Shown piece after piece: positions 33,592 through 42,264 of a DNA stretch of 64,000 nucleotides. The translations under genes and the position numbers were made by a program. Position 1 is the stretch's first letter. Each line of letters starts with the position of its first letter. The notes under the pieces are model-generated. The model had not been told where the DNA came from. It saw only the letters and a list, made by a program, of their open reading frames with translations, and did not search any database. The stretch is from Desulfitobacterium sp038181555 (GTDB lineage: Bacteria; Bacillota; Desulfitobacteriia; Desulfitobacteriales; Desulfitobacteriaceae), in NCBI RefSeq assembly GCF_038181555.1, contig NZ_JBBWUA010000005.1, positions 91,201-155,200 of the forward strand, written 5' to 3'.

Positions 33592-34926
33592 ATGGAACTG
33601 ACCAAAGTTCCTCCCCATAATTTAGAGGCGGAACAATCGGTTTTAGGTGCTTTGATGCTGGAACCGGAAGTGGGAAGTTCCGTTTTCGAAGTGTTACAGC
33701 CTGAGGACTTTTATCGGGATAACCATCGACAGATTTTCCTAACCATCCGGAATCTTTTTGAACAGGGAGACCCTGTGGATTTGGTGTCAGTCGCCGAGGG
33801 TCTTCGTCAAAGCGGACGGTTAGAGCAAATCGGGGGTATCGCCACCATCTCGCAGATCGCTCGCTCGGTTCCTTCAGCAGTGAACTGCGAGTATTATGCG
33901 CGCATCGTGGCCGAAAAATCTTTGCTGCGCCAGCTCATTCGTGCTACCGGCCAGATTTCGGAGAGGGGCTATGAACCGGGAGAAGAGGCCACCGCTTTGT
34001 TGGAAGAAGCGGAAAAGATGGTCATGGATCTTTCACAACGGCAGGTCAAAGATGGCTTTGAATCCATCCGCAATATTTTATTGCATACTTTTGAAAAGAT
34101 AGAAACTCTTTATGCTAATAAGGGGAACCTGACTGGAGTGCCTACCTATTTTACAGAATTAGATAGGATGACCTCCGGTTGGCAGCCTTCCGATCTGATT
34201 ATTATTGCAGCGCGTCCCTCCATGGGAAAAACAGCATTTGTTTTGAATATGGCTCAAAACGCTGCGGTGAGAGCGAATGTTTCGGTTGCTTTATTTAGCT
34301 TGGAAATGTCCAAGGAACAATTAGTCCAGCGGATGCTCTGTTCAGAAGCTATGGTGGATCAGCAGCGGGTCCGTACAGGAGATTTATTAGATACAGACTG
34401 GCCGAAGCTTACCCGGGCTGTGGGTCCCCTTTCTGATGCATCAATTTATATTGACGATACGGTAGGAATTTCTTTAGCGGAGCTACGTTCAAAGGCAAGA
34501 CGCCTCAAGATGGAAAATGGCTTAGGGTTAATTGTCATTGACTACCTGCAACTAATGTCCTTGGGAAGACGGGCAGAAAGCCGCCAGCAGGAGGTTGCCC
34601 AGATCTCGCGGGGATTAAAGGGTATTGCCCGAGAGCTAAAGGTTCCAGTTATAGCACTTTCCCAGCTTAATCGTGGGGTTGAACAGCGCCAGGATAAGCG
34701 CCCGATCATGTCTGATTTGCTAGAGTCCGGTTCCATTGAAGCCGATGCAGATGTTATTTCGTTTATTTATCGAGATGAATACTATAATTCCGAATCAGAT
34801 AAAAAAGGAATTGCTGAAATCATTATTGCCAAGCATCGGAATGGTCCGGTGGGCTCAGTAGAATTAGGATATCTTAAGGAATTTACGAAATTTGTGAATC
34901 TAGACCGTCAACATATCTCTGCCTAA
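33592..34926 (+). CDS. dnaB: Replicative DNA helicase DnaB
   Basis: 444 residues. The N-terminal domain opens KVPPHNLEAEQSVLGALML, and the RecA-like domain has Walker A AARPSMGKTAF (about 204-214) and Walker B LIVIDYLQLMS. Equivalent to B. subtilis DnaC. GGAGGAG lies upstream of the ATG at 33592; the in-frame position 33517 lies inside lonC. It unwinds DNA ahead of the replisome. No intein is present. Confidence 0.97.
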   Translation: MELTKVPPHNLEAEQSVLGALMLEPEVGSSVFEVLQPEDFYRDNHRQIFLTIRNLFEQGDPVDLVSVAEGLRQSGRLEQIGGIATISQIARSVPSAVNCEYYARIVAEKSLLRQLIRATGQISERGYEPGEEATALLEEAEKMVMDLSQRQVKDGFESIRNILLHTFEKIETLYANKGNLTGVPTYFTELDRMTSGWQPSDLIIIAARPSMGKTAFVLNMAQNAAVRANVSVALFSLEMSKEQLVQRMLCSEAMVDQQRVRTGDLLDTDWPKLTRAVGPLSDASIYIDDTVGISLAELRSKARRLKMENGLGLIVIDYLQLMSLGRRAESRQQEVAQISRGLKGIARELKVPVIALSQLNRGVEQRQDKRPIMSDLLESGSIEADADVISFIYRDEYYNSESDKKGIAEIIIAKHRNGPVGSVELGYLKEFTKFVNLDRQHISA

Positions 34927-34954
34927 GGACAAATCGTCCTTAGGCTCTTTTTTT
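34921..34954 (+). terminator. Terminator after dnaB
   Basis: Perfect ten-base stem GCCTAAGGAC/GTCCTTAGGC with a five-base loop followed by TCTTTTTTT. The dnaB stop codon is inside the stem. Confidence 0.95.
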
Positions 34955-35005
34955 CTTCATCCTCACAATTTTACGCTTCCTAGCATAAGATAATAACAGA
35001 GTGGT

Positions 35006-35049
35006 TAAACCGAATATTATTTGAAAAAAATCGAATAATGTTCGTGCTT
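35006..35049. promoter_or_regulatory. Probable PurR operator (paired PurBoxes) before purA
   Basis: TAAACCGAATATT (35006-35018) and, in inverted orientation, AATGTTCGTGCTT (35037-35049), each resemble the PurBox consensus AWWWCCGAACWWT with two or three mismatches. They face each other across 18 bases, directly upstream of the purA -35. Firmicute PurR binds such inverted pairs. No purR gene is in the window. Confidence 0.5.
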
Positions 35050-35053
35050 TGCA

Positions 35054-35083
35054 TTGACAAGAATACTTGCTGACTGCTAAGAT
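35054..35083 (+). promoter_or_regulatory. purA promoter
   Basis: Consensus TTGACA (35054-35059) and TAAGAT (35078-35083) with an 18-base spacer, about 100 bases before the purA start. Confidence 0.65.
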
Positions 35084-35185
35084 AAATTGAATTTATGAAT
35101 GTTTTCCCGAAAATAAGGCAAAAGTAATAGAAGTTACAGTTAGCTGGAATATTACTGGGAACATTCGGGGATCGGGGGAATTTGG

Positions 35186-36469
35186 ATGGCATCTGTTGTT
35201 TTAATAGGTACCCAATGGGGTGATGAGGGAAAAGGTAAGGTGACAGACTTTCTCGCTGAAAAGGCGGATTTAGTCGTTCGCTATCAAGGAGGGAACAATG
35301 CCGGTCATACTGTAGTGGTTAAGGGGGAGGAGTTTAAACTTCACCTGATTCCCTCGGGGATCCTCTATGAGGACAAGACCTGCGTGATCGGTAATGGAGT
35401 AGTGGTCGACCCCAAGGTATTGCTGGATGAATTGGATTATCTTGCTGAGCGCCAGGTGAAGACCGGAAAACTCCTAATCAGTTCTAACGCTCATGTGATC
35501 ATGCCCTATCACCGTTTGCTCGATGCCCTGGAAGAAGATTCTCGTGGAGAGCATAAAATTGGCACCACCAAGCGAGGAATCGGTCCTGCCTATATGGATA
35601 AAACCAGCCGGATTGGTATTCGCATCTTAGATTTGCTCGATGCTGAGGAATTTGCGCAGAAGCTTCGCCGCAATTTGAAAGAAAAGAACGATATCCTAAC
35701 CAAGCTATATGGTGTTGAGCCACTAGAATATGAAGCTATTTATGCCGAGTATACCAGTTATGCCCAGAGGATTCGCGGCTTAGTCGCCGATAGCTCCTTA
35801 GTTATTGATGAATCCTTAAAGGCCGGAGAAAAGGTTTTATTTGAAGGTGCCCAAGGGACATTACTGGACTTGGACCATGGTACCTACCCTTATGTCACTT
35901 CATCTCATCCGATTGCCGGTGGAGCCTGCATCGGTGCAGGAGTCGGACCGACACGCATAAACCGCGTGGTTGGAGTCATTAAGGCATACACAACAAGGGT
36001 TGGTGAAGGACCCTTCCCCACCGAGCTTCTGGACGAAACCGGGGAACGGATGCGCGAAAATGGTCATGAATTTGGTACCACCACAGGCCGTGCTCGCCGC
36101 TGTGGTTGGTTTGATGCCGTAATCGCTCGCTATTCTGTTCGGGTGAGCGGAATTTCTGATTTTGCTTTGATGAAGCTGGACGTCTTATCTGGTTTCGAGA
36201 AAATAAAGATCGGTGTTGGCTATCGAGTGAATAACGAAGTTATTTATGAATTTCCGCAAAGTCAGAAGATATTCAAAGCCTGTGAACCTGTCTATGAAGA
36301 GGTTGAAGGTTGGCAGGAGGATATTACAGGGGTGACTCGCTTTGCTGATCTGCCTAAGGCTGCTCAAGACTATGTGAAGCGTATTGAGCTTCTTACAGAA
36401 ACCCAGGTGACCCTGATTGCGGTGGGACCTGGTCGGGAGCAGACGATTGTTCGTGGGGAGATTTTCTAA
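35186..36469 (+). CDS. purA: Adenylosuccinate synthetase
   Basis: 427 residues. Converts IMP and aspartate to adenylosuccinate using GTP, the first committed step to AMP. P-loop-like GTQWGDEGKGK is at 8-18, and the blocks GGNNAGHT, the GTTKRGIGPAYMDK segment and TTTGRARRCGWFD are all present. A GGGGGAA site precedes the ATG. It is monocistronic between its own promoter and the tRNA-Lys promoter. Confidence 0.98.
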   Translation: MASVVLIGTQWGDEGKGKVTDFLAEKADLVVRYQGGNNAGHTVVVKGEEFKLHLIPSGILYEDKTCVIGNGVVVDPKVLLDELDYLAERQVKTGKLLISSNAHVIMPYHRLLDALEEDSRGEHKIGTTKRGIGPAYMDKTSRIGIRILDLLDAEEFAQKLRRNLKEKNDILTKLYGVEPLEYEAIYAEYTSYAQRIRGLVADSSLVIDESLKAGEKVLFEGAQGTLLDLDHGTYPYVTSSHPIAGGACIGAGVGPTRINRVVGVIKAYTTRVGEGPFPTELLDETGERMRENGHEFGTTTGRARRCGWFDAVIARYSVRVSGISDFALMKLDVLSGFEKIKIGVGYRVNNEVIYEFPQSQKIFKACEPVYEEVEGWQEDITGVTRFADLPKAAQDYVKRIELLTETQVTLIAVGPGREQTIVRGEIF

Positions 36470-36505
36470 GACCATTATGAATGCCGGTTTTATTTTATAA
36501 AAAAG

Positions 36506-36534
36506 TTGACAAGCTATCGGTCTTCCTGTAGAAT
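36506..36534 (+). promoter_or_regulatory. tRNA-Lys promoter
   Basis: TTGACA (36506-36511) and TAGAAT (36529-36534) with a 17-base spacer, 21 bases before the tRNA. Confidence 0.75.
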
Positions 36535-36555
36535 CAATATTCGTGAGTGAGTTAT

Positions 36556-36631
36556 GAGCCATTAGCTCAGTCGGTAGAGCACCTGACTTTTAATCAGGGT
36601 GTCCCGCGTTCGAGTCGCGGATGGCTCACCA
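36556..36631 (+). tRNA. tRNA-Lys(TTT)
   Basis: Acceptor GAGCCAT/ATGGCTC, anticodon stem-loop CCTGA CTTTTAA TCAGG giving TTT, T-arm GCGTTCGAGTCGC and encoded CCA. Confidence 0.97.
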
Positions 36632-36647
36632 TTATCTAATAAAAATG

Positions 36648-36680
36648 CTTGCATTCTTTTTAAGGGATGCAAGTTTTTTT
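36648..36680 (+). terminator. Terminator after tRNA-Lys
   Basis: CTTGCAT/ATGCAAG stem with a 12-base loop followed by T7. Confidence 0.88.
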
Positions 36681-36782
36681 GTTTATACACGATGAAGTAT
36701 TAAAAGGACAGATAGGAAATTATTAAATTAAACTGTTATATTTGATTGGATAAAATTATTTATCTGTTGCATAATATTTACC

Positions 36783-36811
36783 TTGACAGGTAGGGCCTTG
36801 GAGGCTAAAAT
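36783..36811 (+). promoter_or_regulatory. Predicted livK promoter
   Basis: TTGACA (36783-36788) and TAAAAT (36806-36811) with a 17-base spacer, about 80 bases before livK. Confidence 0.6.
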
Positions 36812-36891
36812 TATCCTATCTTTCTGATTATTCGGGGGCTAAAATTCACAAACACGAATAATCATAAAATCTGTGATAAGGGGAATGTATA

Positions 36892-38073
36892 ATGAAAAGA
36901 ATGTTCGGTATCGTATTCTCTCTCGCTCTGACCCTCGGTCTTCTGTCCGGTTGCGGAGGCACGGATAAAGCTCCGGCTGGACAAACCAATGCAGGCGGCA
37001 AAGAACCTGCAACAGTAGCCTTTAAGCTTGGCGGTACCGGTCCTCTGACCGGCGGAGCAGCCATTTACGGCAACGCAGCCAAGAATGGCGCGCAGATCGC
37101 TGTTGACGAGATTAATGCTTTGGGCGGCATCCAGTTCGAACTCAAATATGAAGATGATGAGCATGACGCCGAGAAGGCCGTTAATGCTTATAACAAGCTG
37201 AAGGATTGGGGTATGCAAATTTCCCTCGGCTCCGTGACCAGCACCCCCGGTGTGGCCACCAGTGCTGAAACTTTTAACGACCGGATATTTGCTCTGACAC
37301 CCTCCGCTTCCGCTCCCGCTGTCATTGAGGGCAAGGATAATGTCTATCAGATGTGCTTCACCGACCCTAACCAGGGTTCAGCTTCTGCTCAGTATATCTT
37401 TGACAAAAAGCTTGGCACAAAAGTTGCGATTATCTACAAGAATGACGATGTATATTCCAAGGGAATCTATAATACTTTTGTGAGCAAAGCTAAAGAACTG
37501 AACCTCCCAGTCGTTTCTACAACCACCTTCACCGAAGACAGCCAGACCGACTTTTCCGTTCAACTGGCTGATGCTAAGAAAAACGGCGCTGACTTAATCT
37601 TCCTGCCTATGTATTACACCCCGGCCTCTCTGATCCTCCAGCAGGCTAAGTCTATGGACTACTCCCCTAAATACTTTGGGGTGGACGGCATGGACGGCAT
37701 TCTAACTCTGGAAAACTTTGACGCATCCTTGGCTGAGGGCGTTATGCTGTTAACTCCTTTCAGTGCTGACTCTACCGATGAGCGCACTGTCAACTTCGTC
37801 AAGAAATACAATGAACTATTCAAAGAAACTCCTAATCAGTTTGCAGCTGACGGTTATGACGTGGTGTATGCCTATAAGAAAGCCATTGAGACTGCCGGCA
37901 TCACTCCTGATATGAAGGCTGCTGATATCAATGAGAAACTGGTTCAAGTATTCCCCACGATCTCTGTTGACGGACTGACCGGTGAGAAAATGACGTGGGC
38001 CGCTACTGGTGAAGTTTCTAAGACCCCTAAGGGTATGGTCATTGAAAAGGGTGCTTACGTCGGTATGGATTAA
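36892..38073 (+). CDS. livK: Branched-chain amino-acid ABC transporter, substrate-binding lipoprotein
   Basis: 393 residues. A type II signal peptide ends at the lipobox LLSGC (Cys about 22), followed by a short linker and a periplasmic-binding-protein fold of the Leu/Ile/Val class (GPLTGGAAIYGNAAKNGAQI and AVDEINALGGI). It anchors in the membrane and captures branched-chain amino acids or related compounds for LivHMGF. The specificity cannot be fixed from sequence. A hairpin between livK and livH probably raises livK expression over the rest of the operon. Confidence 0.93.
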   Translation: MKRMFGIVFSLALTLGLLSGCGGTDKAPAGQTNAGGKEPATVAFKLGGTGPLTGGAAIYGNAAKNGAQIAVDEINALGGIQFELKYEDDEHDAEKAVNAYNKLKDWGMQISLGSVTSTPGVATSAETFNDRIFALTPSASAPAVIEGKDNVYQMCFTDPNQGSASAQYIFDKKLGTKVAIIYKNDDVYSKGIYNTFVSKAKELNLPVVSTTTFTEDSQTDFSVQLADAKKNGADLIFLPMYYTPASLILQQAKSMDYSPKYFGVDGMDGILTLENFDASLAEGVMLLTPFSADSTDERTVNFVKKYNELFKETPNQFAADGYDVVYAYKKAIETAGITPDMKAADINEKLVQVFPTISVDGLTGEKMTWAATGEVSKTPKGMVIEKGAYVGMD

Positions 38074-38105
38074 GAAGATACTGCCCTTTCCATTGGTTTG
38101 TTGAG

Positions 38106-38137
38106 AGGGCTGCCGAGCACAAACTCGGCAGCCCTTT
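38106..38137 (+). terminator. Intra-operon hairpin between livK and livH
   Basis: Twelve-base stem AGGGCTGCCGAG/CTCGGCAGCCCT with a six-base loop and only TTT after it, so a leaky attenuator or stabiliser of the livK message. Confidence 0.75.
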
Positions 38138-38196
38138 AACCTATCTATATATATACTTTTCTAAATATGCTCAAACTAAATAAAGGTGTGTGAGTT

Positions 38197-39078
38197 ATGA
38201 CCTTTCTTTCCTTTCTGATTAGCGGACTCAGTCTTGGTAGCGTCTATGCCATCATAGCTTTGGGCTATACAATGGTCTACGGCATTGCAAAAATGCTGAA
38301 CTTTGCCCATGGCGATGTTATTATGGTCGGTGCCTATGTTACGTTTTTTGCCACTACCCGGGGAAACCTGCCCCCGGTTGTCGGCGTGCTTCTGGCTATG
38401 GTGGTCTGTACTGTCCTTGGGGTGGTCATTGAACGCTTAGCCTATAAGCCGCTGCGAGCAGCTACCTCCTTGGCTGTCCTTATTACGGCCATAGGTGTTA
38501 GCTATTTTTTGCAGAATGCCGCTTTGTTGCTCTGGGGTTCTAATCCCAAGGCGTTTACATCAGTAGTAGGAAATGGATCCTTAAAGCTTTTCGACGGACA
38601 ACTGACTATATCCGTCATCGCTATCGTCACGATAGTCGCTTGTATTGTAATTATGGCCGCCCTGACCTGGTTTACTGGCAAGACCAAAATGGGCAAGGCT
38701 ATGCGCGCCTGCTCAGAGGACAAGGGAGCAGCTCAGCTGATGGGCATCAATGTTAACTTTACCATCTCCGTCACCTTTGCGATCGGCTCAGCCCTCGCGG
38801 CGATTGCTGGCGTTCTCCTCTGCTCCGCTTATCCCACCTTAATGCCCACCACGGGCTCCATGCCCGGCATCAAGGCTTTCACTGCTGCTGTGCTTGGCGG
38901 CATCGGCTCCATACCCGGCGCTATGATCGGCGGTATACTCTTGGGCATTATCGAGATATTCGGTAAGGGTTATATCTCCACGCAGCTTTCGGATGCTATT
39001 GTGTTCTCTGTCCTTATTCTTACTTTGTTGGTCAAGCCCACTGGTCTTCTGGGCAAACAGATCAACGAGAAAGTATGA
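38197..39078 (+). CDS. livH: Branched-chain amino-acid ABC transporter permease LivH
   Basis: 293 residues with about eight membrane segments. The family blocks are LGSVYAIIALGYTMVYGIAK and LNFAHGDVIM at the start and AFTAAVLGGIGSIPGAMIGG late in the protein. It forms the transmembrane channel with LivM. The ribosome site (GGTGTG) is weak. livM follows after ten bases. Confidence 0.95.
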   Translation: MTFLSFLISGLSLGSVYAIIALGYTMVYGIAKMLNFAHGDVIMVGAYVTFFATTRGNLPPVVGVLLAMVVCTVLGVVIERLAYKPLRAATSLAVLITAIGVSYFLQNAALLLWGSNPKAFTSVVGNGSLKLFDGQLTISVIAIVTIVACIVIMAALTWFTGKTKMGKAMRACSEDKGAAQLMGINVNFTISVTFAIGSALAAIAGVLLCSAYPTLMPTTGSMPGIKAFTAAVLGGIGSIPGAMIGGILLGIIEIFGKGYISTQLSDAIVFSVLILTLLVKPTGLLGKQINEKV

Positions 39079-39088
39079 GGTAGCTGCA

Positions 39089-40171
39089 ATGATAACCATG
39101 AAAAAAACTACACGTAATAACATCTATACTTACGCTTTTGTTATCGTGTCTTTTATTATTGTCCAATTGCTGATAAACAGCGGCAATATCAGCTCTTCCC
39201 TGCAAGGACAGCTGGTTCCTATCTGCGCCTATGTGATCTTGGCCATTTCGCTGAATCTGACCGTAGGCATCCTGGGTGAACTATCTTTAGGCCATGCGGG
39301 CTTTATGAGTGTCGGTGCCTTTGCGGGTGTCGTAGCGTGTATTAGCCTAGAGTCTATCATACCCATCACCCTTCTGCGCTTGATCGTATCTCTAATCGTA
39401 GGTGCACTTTTTGCCGGAATAGCCGGTTTCCTTATCGGGATACCTGTTCTGCGTCTTAAAGGTGACTATTTGGCCATTGTCACTCTAGCCTTCGGGGAAA
39501 TTATCAAGAATATTATCAACATCCTCTATGTAGGGAAAGATAAAGACGGATTGCATTTCAGCTTTCTGACCGACTCTTCGGCACTGAATCTTGCTGAAGG
39601 TGGCAGAGTCATTATCGACGGACCTCTAGGAATCACAGGTATACCCAAGCTATCCACTTTTACCATGGGTTTTGCCCTCATTCTAATTACTCTGTTTATC
39701 GTACTCAATCTGATTGACAGCCGTTCGGGACGGGCCATCATGGCCTTACGCGACAACCGCATCGCAGCAGAGAGTGTGGGTATTCACGTCACTAAGTATA
39801 AGCTTATGGCTTTTGTCACCTCCGCTGCCCTAGCCGGTGCTGCAGGTACGTTGTTTGCCATGAATTATTCTACCATCATTGCCTCTAAATTCGGCTTCAA
39901 TACCTCGATCCTGATTCTTGTTTTTGTGGTCCTGGGAGGACTGGGTAATATCCGGGGCTCGATCATCGCCGCCACCGTACTTACCATACTTCCCGAGATG
40001 CTGCGTCAGTTTAACAGCTACCGCATGCTTTTGTATGCCATCGTTCTCATTATTATTATGCTGGCCACCAACAACGATGAATTTAAGGCCCGCTTGCGAG
40101 CTTTAAGGGAAAGGTTGCTTCCCTCAAATCATCGAGCAGGGAAGGGAGGTGCGGAAGATGGACAAAGCTAA
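39089..40171 (+). CDS. livM: Branched-chain amino-acid ABC transporter permease LivM
   Basis: 360 residues with about nine membrane segments and the family pattern LNLTVGILGELSLGHAGFMS and GDYLAIVTLAFGEI. The start at 39089 follows GAGGT by seven bases; an in-frame reading from 38993 lies inside livH. A second ATG (39098) is possible. The last 14 bases overlap livG. Confidence 0.94.
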   Translation: MITMKKTTRNNIYTYAFVIVSFIIVQLLINSGNISSSLQGQLVPICAYVILAISLNLTVGILGELSLGHAGFMSVGAFAGVVACISLESIIPITLLRLIVSLIVGALFAGIAGFLIGIPVLRLKGDYLAIVTLAFGEIIKNIINILYVGKDKDGLHFSFLTDSSALNLAEGGRVIIDGPLGITGIPKLSTFTMGFALILITLFIVLNLIDSRSGRAIMALRDNRIAAESVGIHVTKYKLMAFVTSAALAGAAGTLFAMNYSTIIASKFGFNTSILILVFVVLGGLGNIRGSIIAATVLTILPEMLRQFNSYRMLLYAIVLIIIMLATNNDEFKARLRALRERLLPSNHRAGKGGAEDGQS

Positions 40172-41009
40172 TACACCCGAGATGCAGATGGCTACCATGC
40201 CCTCCGTCGACCTTGTTTCTGAGCGTGAAGCCGCTAAGAAGCCGGTCCTGGAAACCCGCAACCTAGGTATAAACTTTGGCGGTCTTATGGCTGTGAATGG
40301 TTTCAACATGACCATCGACCGCACGGAGATAGCCGGATTGATTGGCCCCAACGGTGCAGGAAAGACTACTTGTTTCAACCTGCTTACCAAAGTCTATCAA
40401 CCTACTGACGGCACCATCCTGCTGGATGGTCGTGACACGAGCAATATGACTACGGTGCAAATAAACAAAGCCGGTATTGCCCGGACCTTTCAAAACATCC
40501 GCCTTTTCTCAAATTTATCGGTTGAGGACAATGTAAAGCTTGGCATGCATAATCATATCAACTATGGTATGTGGAATGGCATCCTCCGCCTCCCCGCTTA
40601 CTGGAAGGGCGAGAAGCAGGCCCATGACAAGGCCATGGAGCTTTTGTCCATTTTCGATATGGAGAGCTTGGCGGGAAAACGAGCGGGATCTCTGCCCTAT
40701 GGCGCCCAACGCAGACTAGAGATAGTTCGTGCTTTAGCTACGAAACCCTTGCTACTTCTCCTAGATGAGCCTGCCGCAGGGATGAACCCTTCTGAGACAG
40801 CTGAATTGATGGAGAATATTGTGAAAATCCGTGACACCTTTAATATCGCAATTATGCTCATCGAGCACGACATGAATCTGGTCATGGGTATCTGCGAGAA
40901 AATTACTGTGCTTAATTTTGGTAAAATTATTGCCAAAGGCACCCCTAGCGAAATCCGGAACAACCCTCAGGTCATCGAAGCTTATTTAGGCAAGAAGAGG
41001 GAGGGCTGA
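40158..41009 (+). CDS. livG: Branched-chain amino-acid ABC transporter ATPase LivG
   Basis: 283 residues. Walker A GPNGAGKTT, signature LPYGAQRRLEI (in place of LSGGQ, usual for LivG) and Walker B LLLLDEPAAGMNP. An N-terminal extension of about 25 residues precedes the ABC domain. The ATG at 40158 follows GGGAGGT by seven bases, overlapping the end of livM. It pairs with LivF to energise transport. Confidence 0.95.
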   Translation: MDKANTPEMQMATMPSVDLVSEREAAKKPVLETRNLGINFGGLMAVNGFNMTIDRTEIAGLIGPNGAGKTTCFNLLTKVYQPTDGTILLDGRDTSNMTTVQINKAGIARTFQNIRLFSNLSVEDNVKLGMHNHINYGMWNGILRLPAYWKGEKQAHDKAMELLSIFDMESLAGKRAGSLPYGAQRRLEIVRALATKPLLLLLDEPAAGMNPSETAELMENIVKIRDTFNIAIMLIEHDMNLVMGICEKITVLNFGKIIAKGTPSEIRNNPQVIEAYLGKKREG

Positions 41010-41013
41010 CCAC

Positions 41014-41715
41014 ATGTTAAAAGTCGATAACATTAACGTTTTTTACGGTGCGATACACGCCATCAAGGGTATCTCCTTAGAGGTCAATGAAGGCGAGATA
41101 GTGACCCTGATCGGGGCCAACGGCGCCGGAAAGAGCACCGTCTTAAAAACTATTTCCGGCTTGTTGCGTACCAAGACCGGTGGCATCAGCTTCTTGGGGG
41201 AGGATATCACTTCCACAGCGCCCCACAAGATTGTTGAACGAGGTTTGGCCCATGTCCCTGAAGGCCGGCGCATCTTTCTGCAGATGACCGTCCAGGAAAA
41301 TCTGGATATGGGTGCCTATACCCGTCCTTCTGGCGGCACCGAGGAAGACTTAGAAAAGATCTATACCTTGTTTCCGCGGCTTCTGGAACGCCGCAAACAG
41401 GTTGCAGGTACACTCTCCGGGGGCGAGCAGCAGATGCTGGCCATAGGGCGGGCACTGATGAGCCGACCCAAACTTCTGATGCTAGATGAGCCCTCCATGG
41501 GCCTTGCGCCGATACTGGTTGAACAAATCTTCACCATTATTCAGGAGATGAACAAGGCCGGAACCACGGTGCTCCTTGTGGAACAAAATGCTCAGATGGC
41601 CCTATCCATTGCGGATCGAGCCTATGTGCTGGAGACTGGTTCTATCTCAATTTCTGGTACCGGACAGGAACTGTCTGAGAGCGATGAGATCCGCAAAGCC
41701 TATCTGGGAGGCTGA
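41014..41715 (+). CDS. livF: Branched-chain amino-acid ABC transporter ATPase LivF
   Basis: 233 residues. Walker A GANGAGKST, signature LSGGEQQML and Walker B LMLDEPSMGLAP. Starts four bases after livG, with GGAGGG inside the livG end as ribosome site. Last gene of the livKHMGF operon; a terminator follows. Confidence 0.96.
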   Translation: MLKVDNINVFYGAIHAIKGISLEVNEGEIVTLIGANGAGKSTVLKTISGLLRTKTGGISFLGEDITSTAPHKIVERGLAHVPEGRRIFLQMTVQENLDMGAYTRPSGGTEEDLEKIYTLFPRLLERRKQVAGTLSGGEQQMLAIGRALMSRPKLLMLDEPSMGLAPILVEQIFTIIQEMNKAGTTVLLVEQNAQMALSIADRAYVLETGSISISGTGQELSESDEIRKAYLGG

Positions 41716-41768
41716 GATACTCGATGGCGAGCGTATATTATATTAAGTAATAATGAAAAATTGTTATT

Positions 41769-41793
41769 AAAGGCCTGTTAAAAGGCCTTTACT
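41769..41793 (+). terminator. Terminator after livF
   Basis: AAAGGCC/GGCCTTT stem with an eight-base loop; the T-run is only TTTACTT. Confidence 0.7.
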
Positions 41794-41816
41794 TATAATG
41801 TTCTTTTGTGTATAAT
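41788..41816 (+). promoter_or_regulatory. tRNA-Glu-tRNA-Phe promoter
   Basis: TTTACT (41788-41793) and perfect TATAAT (41811-41816) with a 17-base spacer, 38 bases before tRNA-Glu. The -35 overlaps the livF terminator. Confidence 0.6.
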
Positions 41817-41854
41817 ACAAAAGCGTGAGCGGAAGAATGGCTCACAGTCACCGT

Positions 41855-41930
41855 GGCCCATTGGTCAAGCGGCCTAAGACACCGCCCTTTCACGGCGGTA
41901 ACACGGGTTCGAATCCCGTATGGGTCACCA
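41855..41930 (+). tRNA. tRNA-Glu(TTC)
   Basis: Acceptor GGCCCAT/ATGGGTC (one G-T), anticodon stem-loop CCGCC CTTTCAC GGCGG giving TTC, T-arm CGGGTTCGAATCCCG and encoded CCA. Confidence 0.97.
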
Positions 41931-41938
41931 TTATATTT

Positions 41939-42014
<76 letters not shown>

Positions 42015-42045
42015 TTCCGAATTTAAAGAAGACTCTTCTTTTGGG

Positions 42046-42077
42046 CTACACTGTCGACAGCAGTGTAGTTTTTATTT
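42046..42077 (+). terminator. Terminator after tRNA-Phe
   Basis: Perfect CTACACTG/CAGTGTAG stem with a seven-base loop followed by TTTTTATTT. Confidence 0.9.
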
Positions 42078-42264
42078 GTCCCTTAACCCCTTGTGCTCAA
42101 GGGAGAAAAACTTTGTTGGAATTTGTATAGTATGTTGCTTTGTTGTCGTACTATTTTTAAACTATTGTCAATAGACATAAAATAAGCTAAACTATAAAAG
42201 CTGATGAATTTGTATGTCTTGTTACGAAGAACTAAGATATTTTTGTATTACTGGAGGAAACCCT

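Noticed and set aside
35499..35723. 74-codon minus-strand ORF within purA
   Set aside because: Antisense shadow without ribosome site or recognisable motif.
42214..42264. Upstream start for the lipoprotein gene
   Set aside because: It would place the signal peptide inside the protein; the GTG at 42265 has a GGAGG site and a proper basic n-region.
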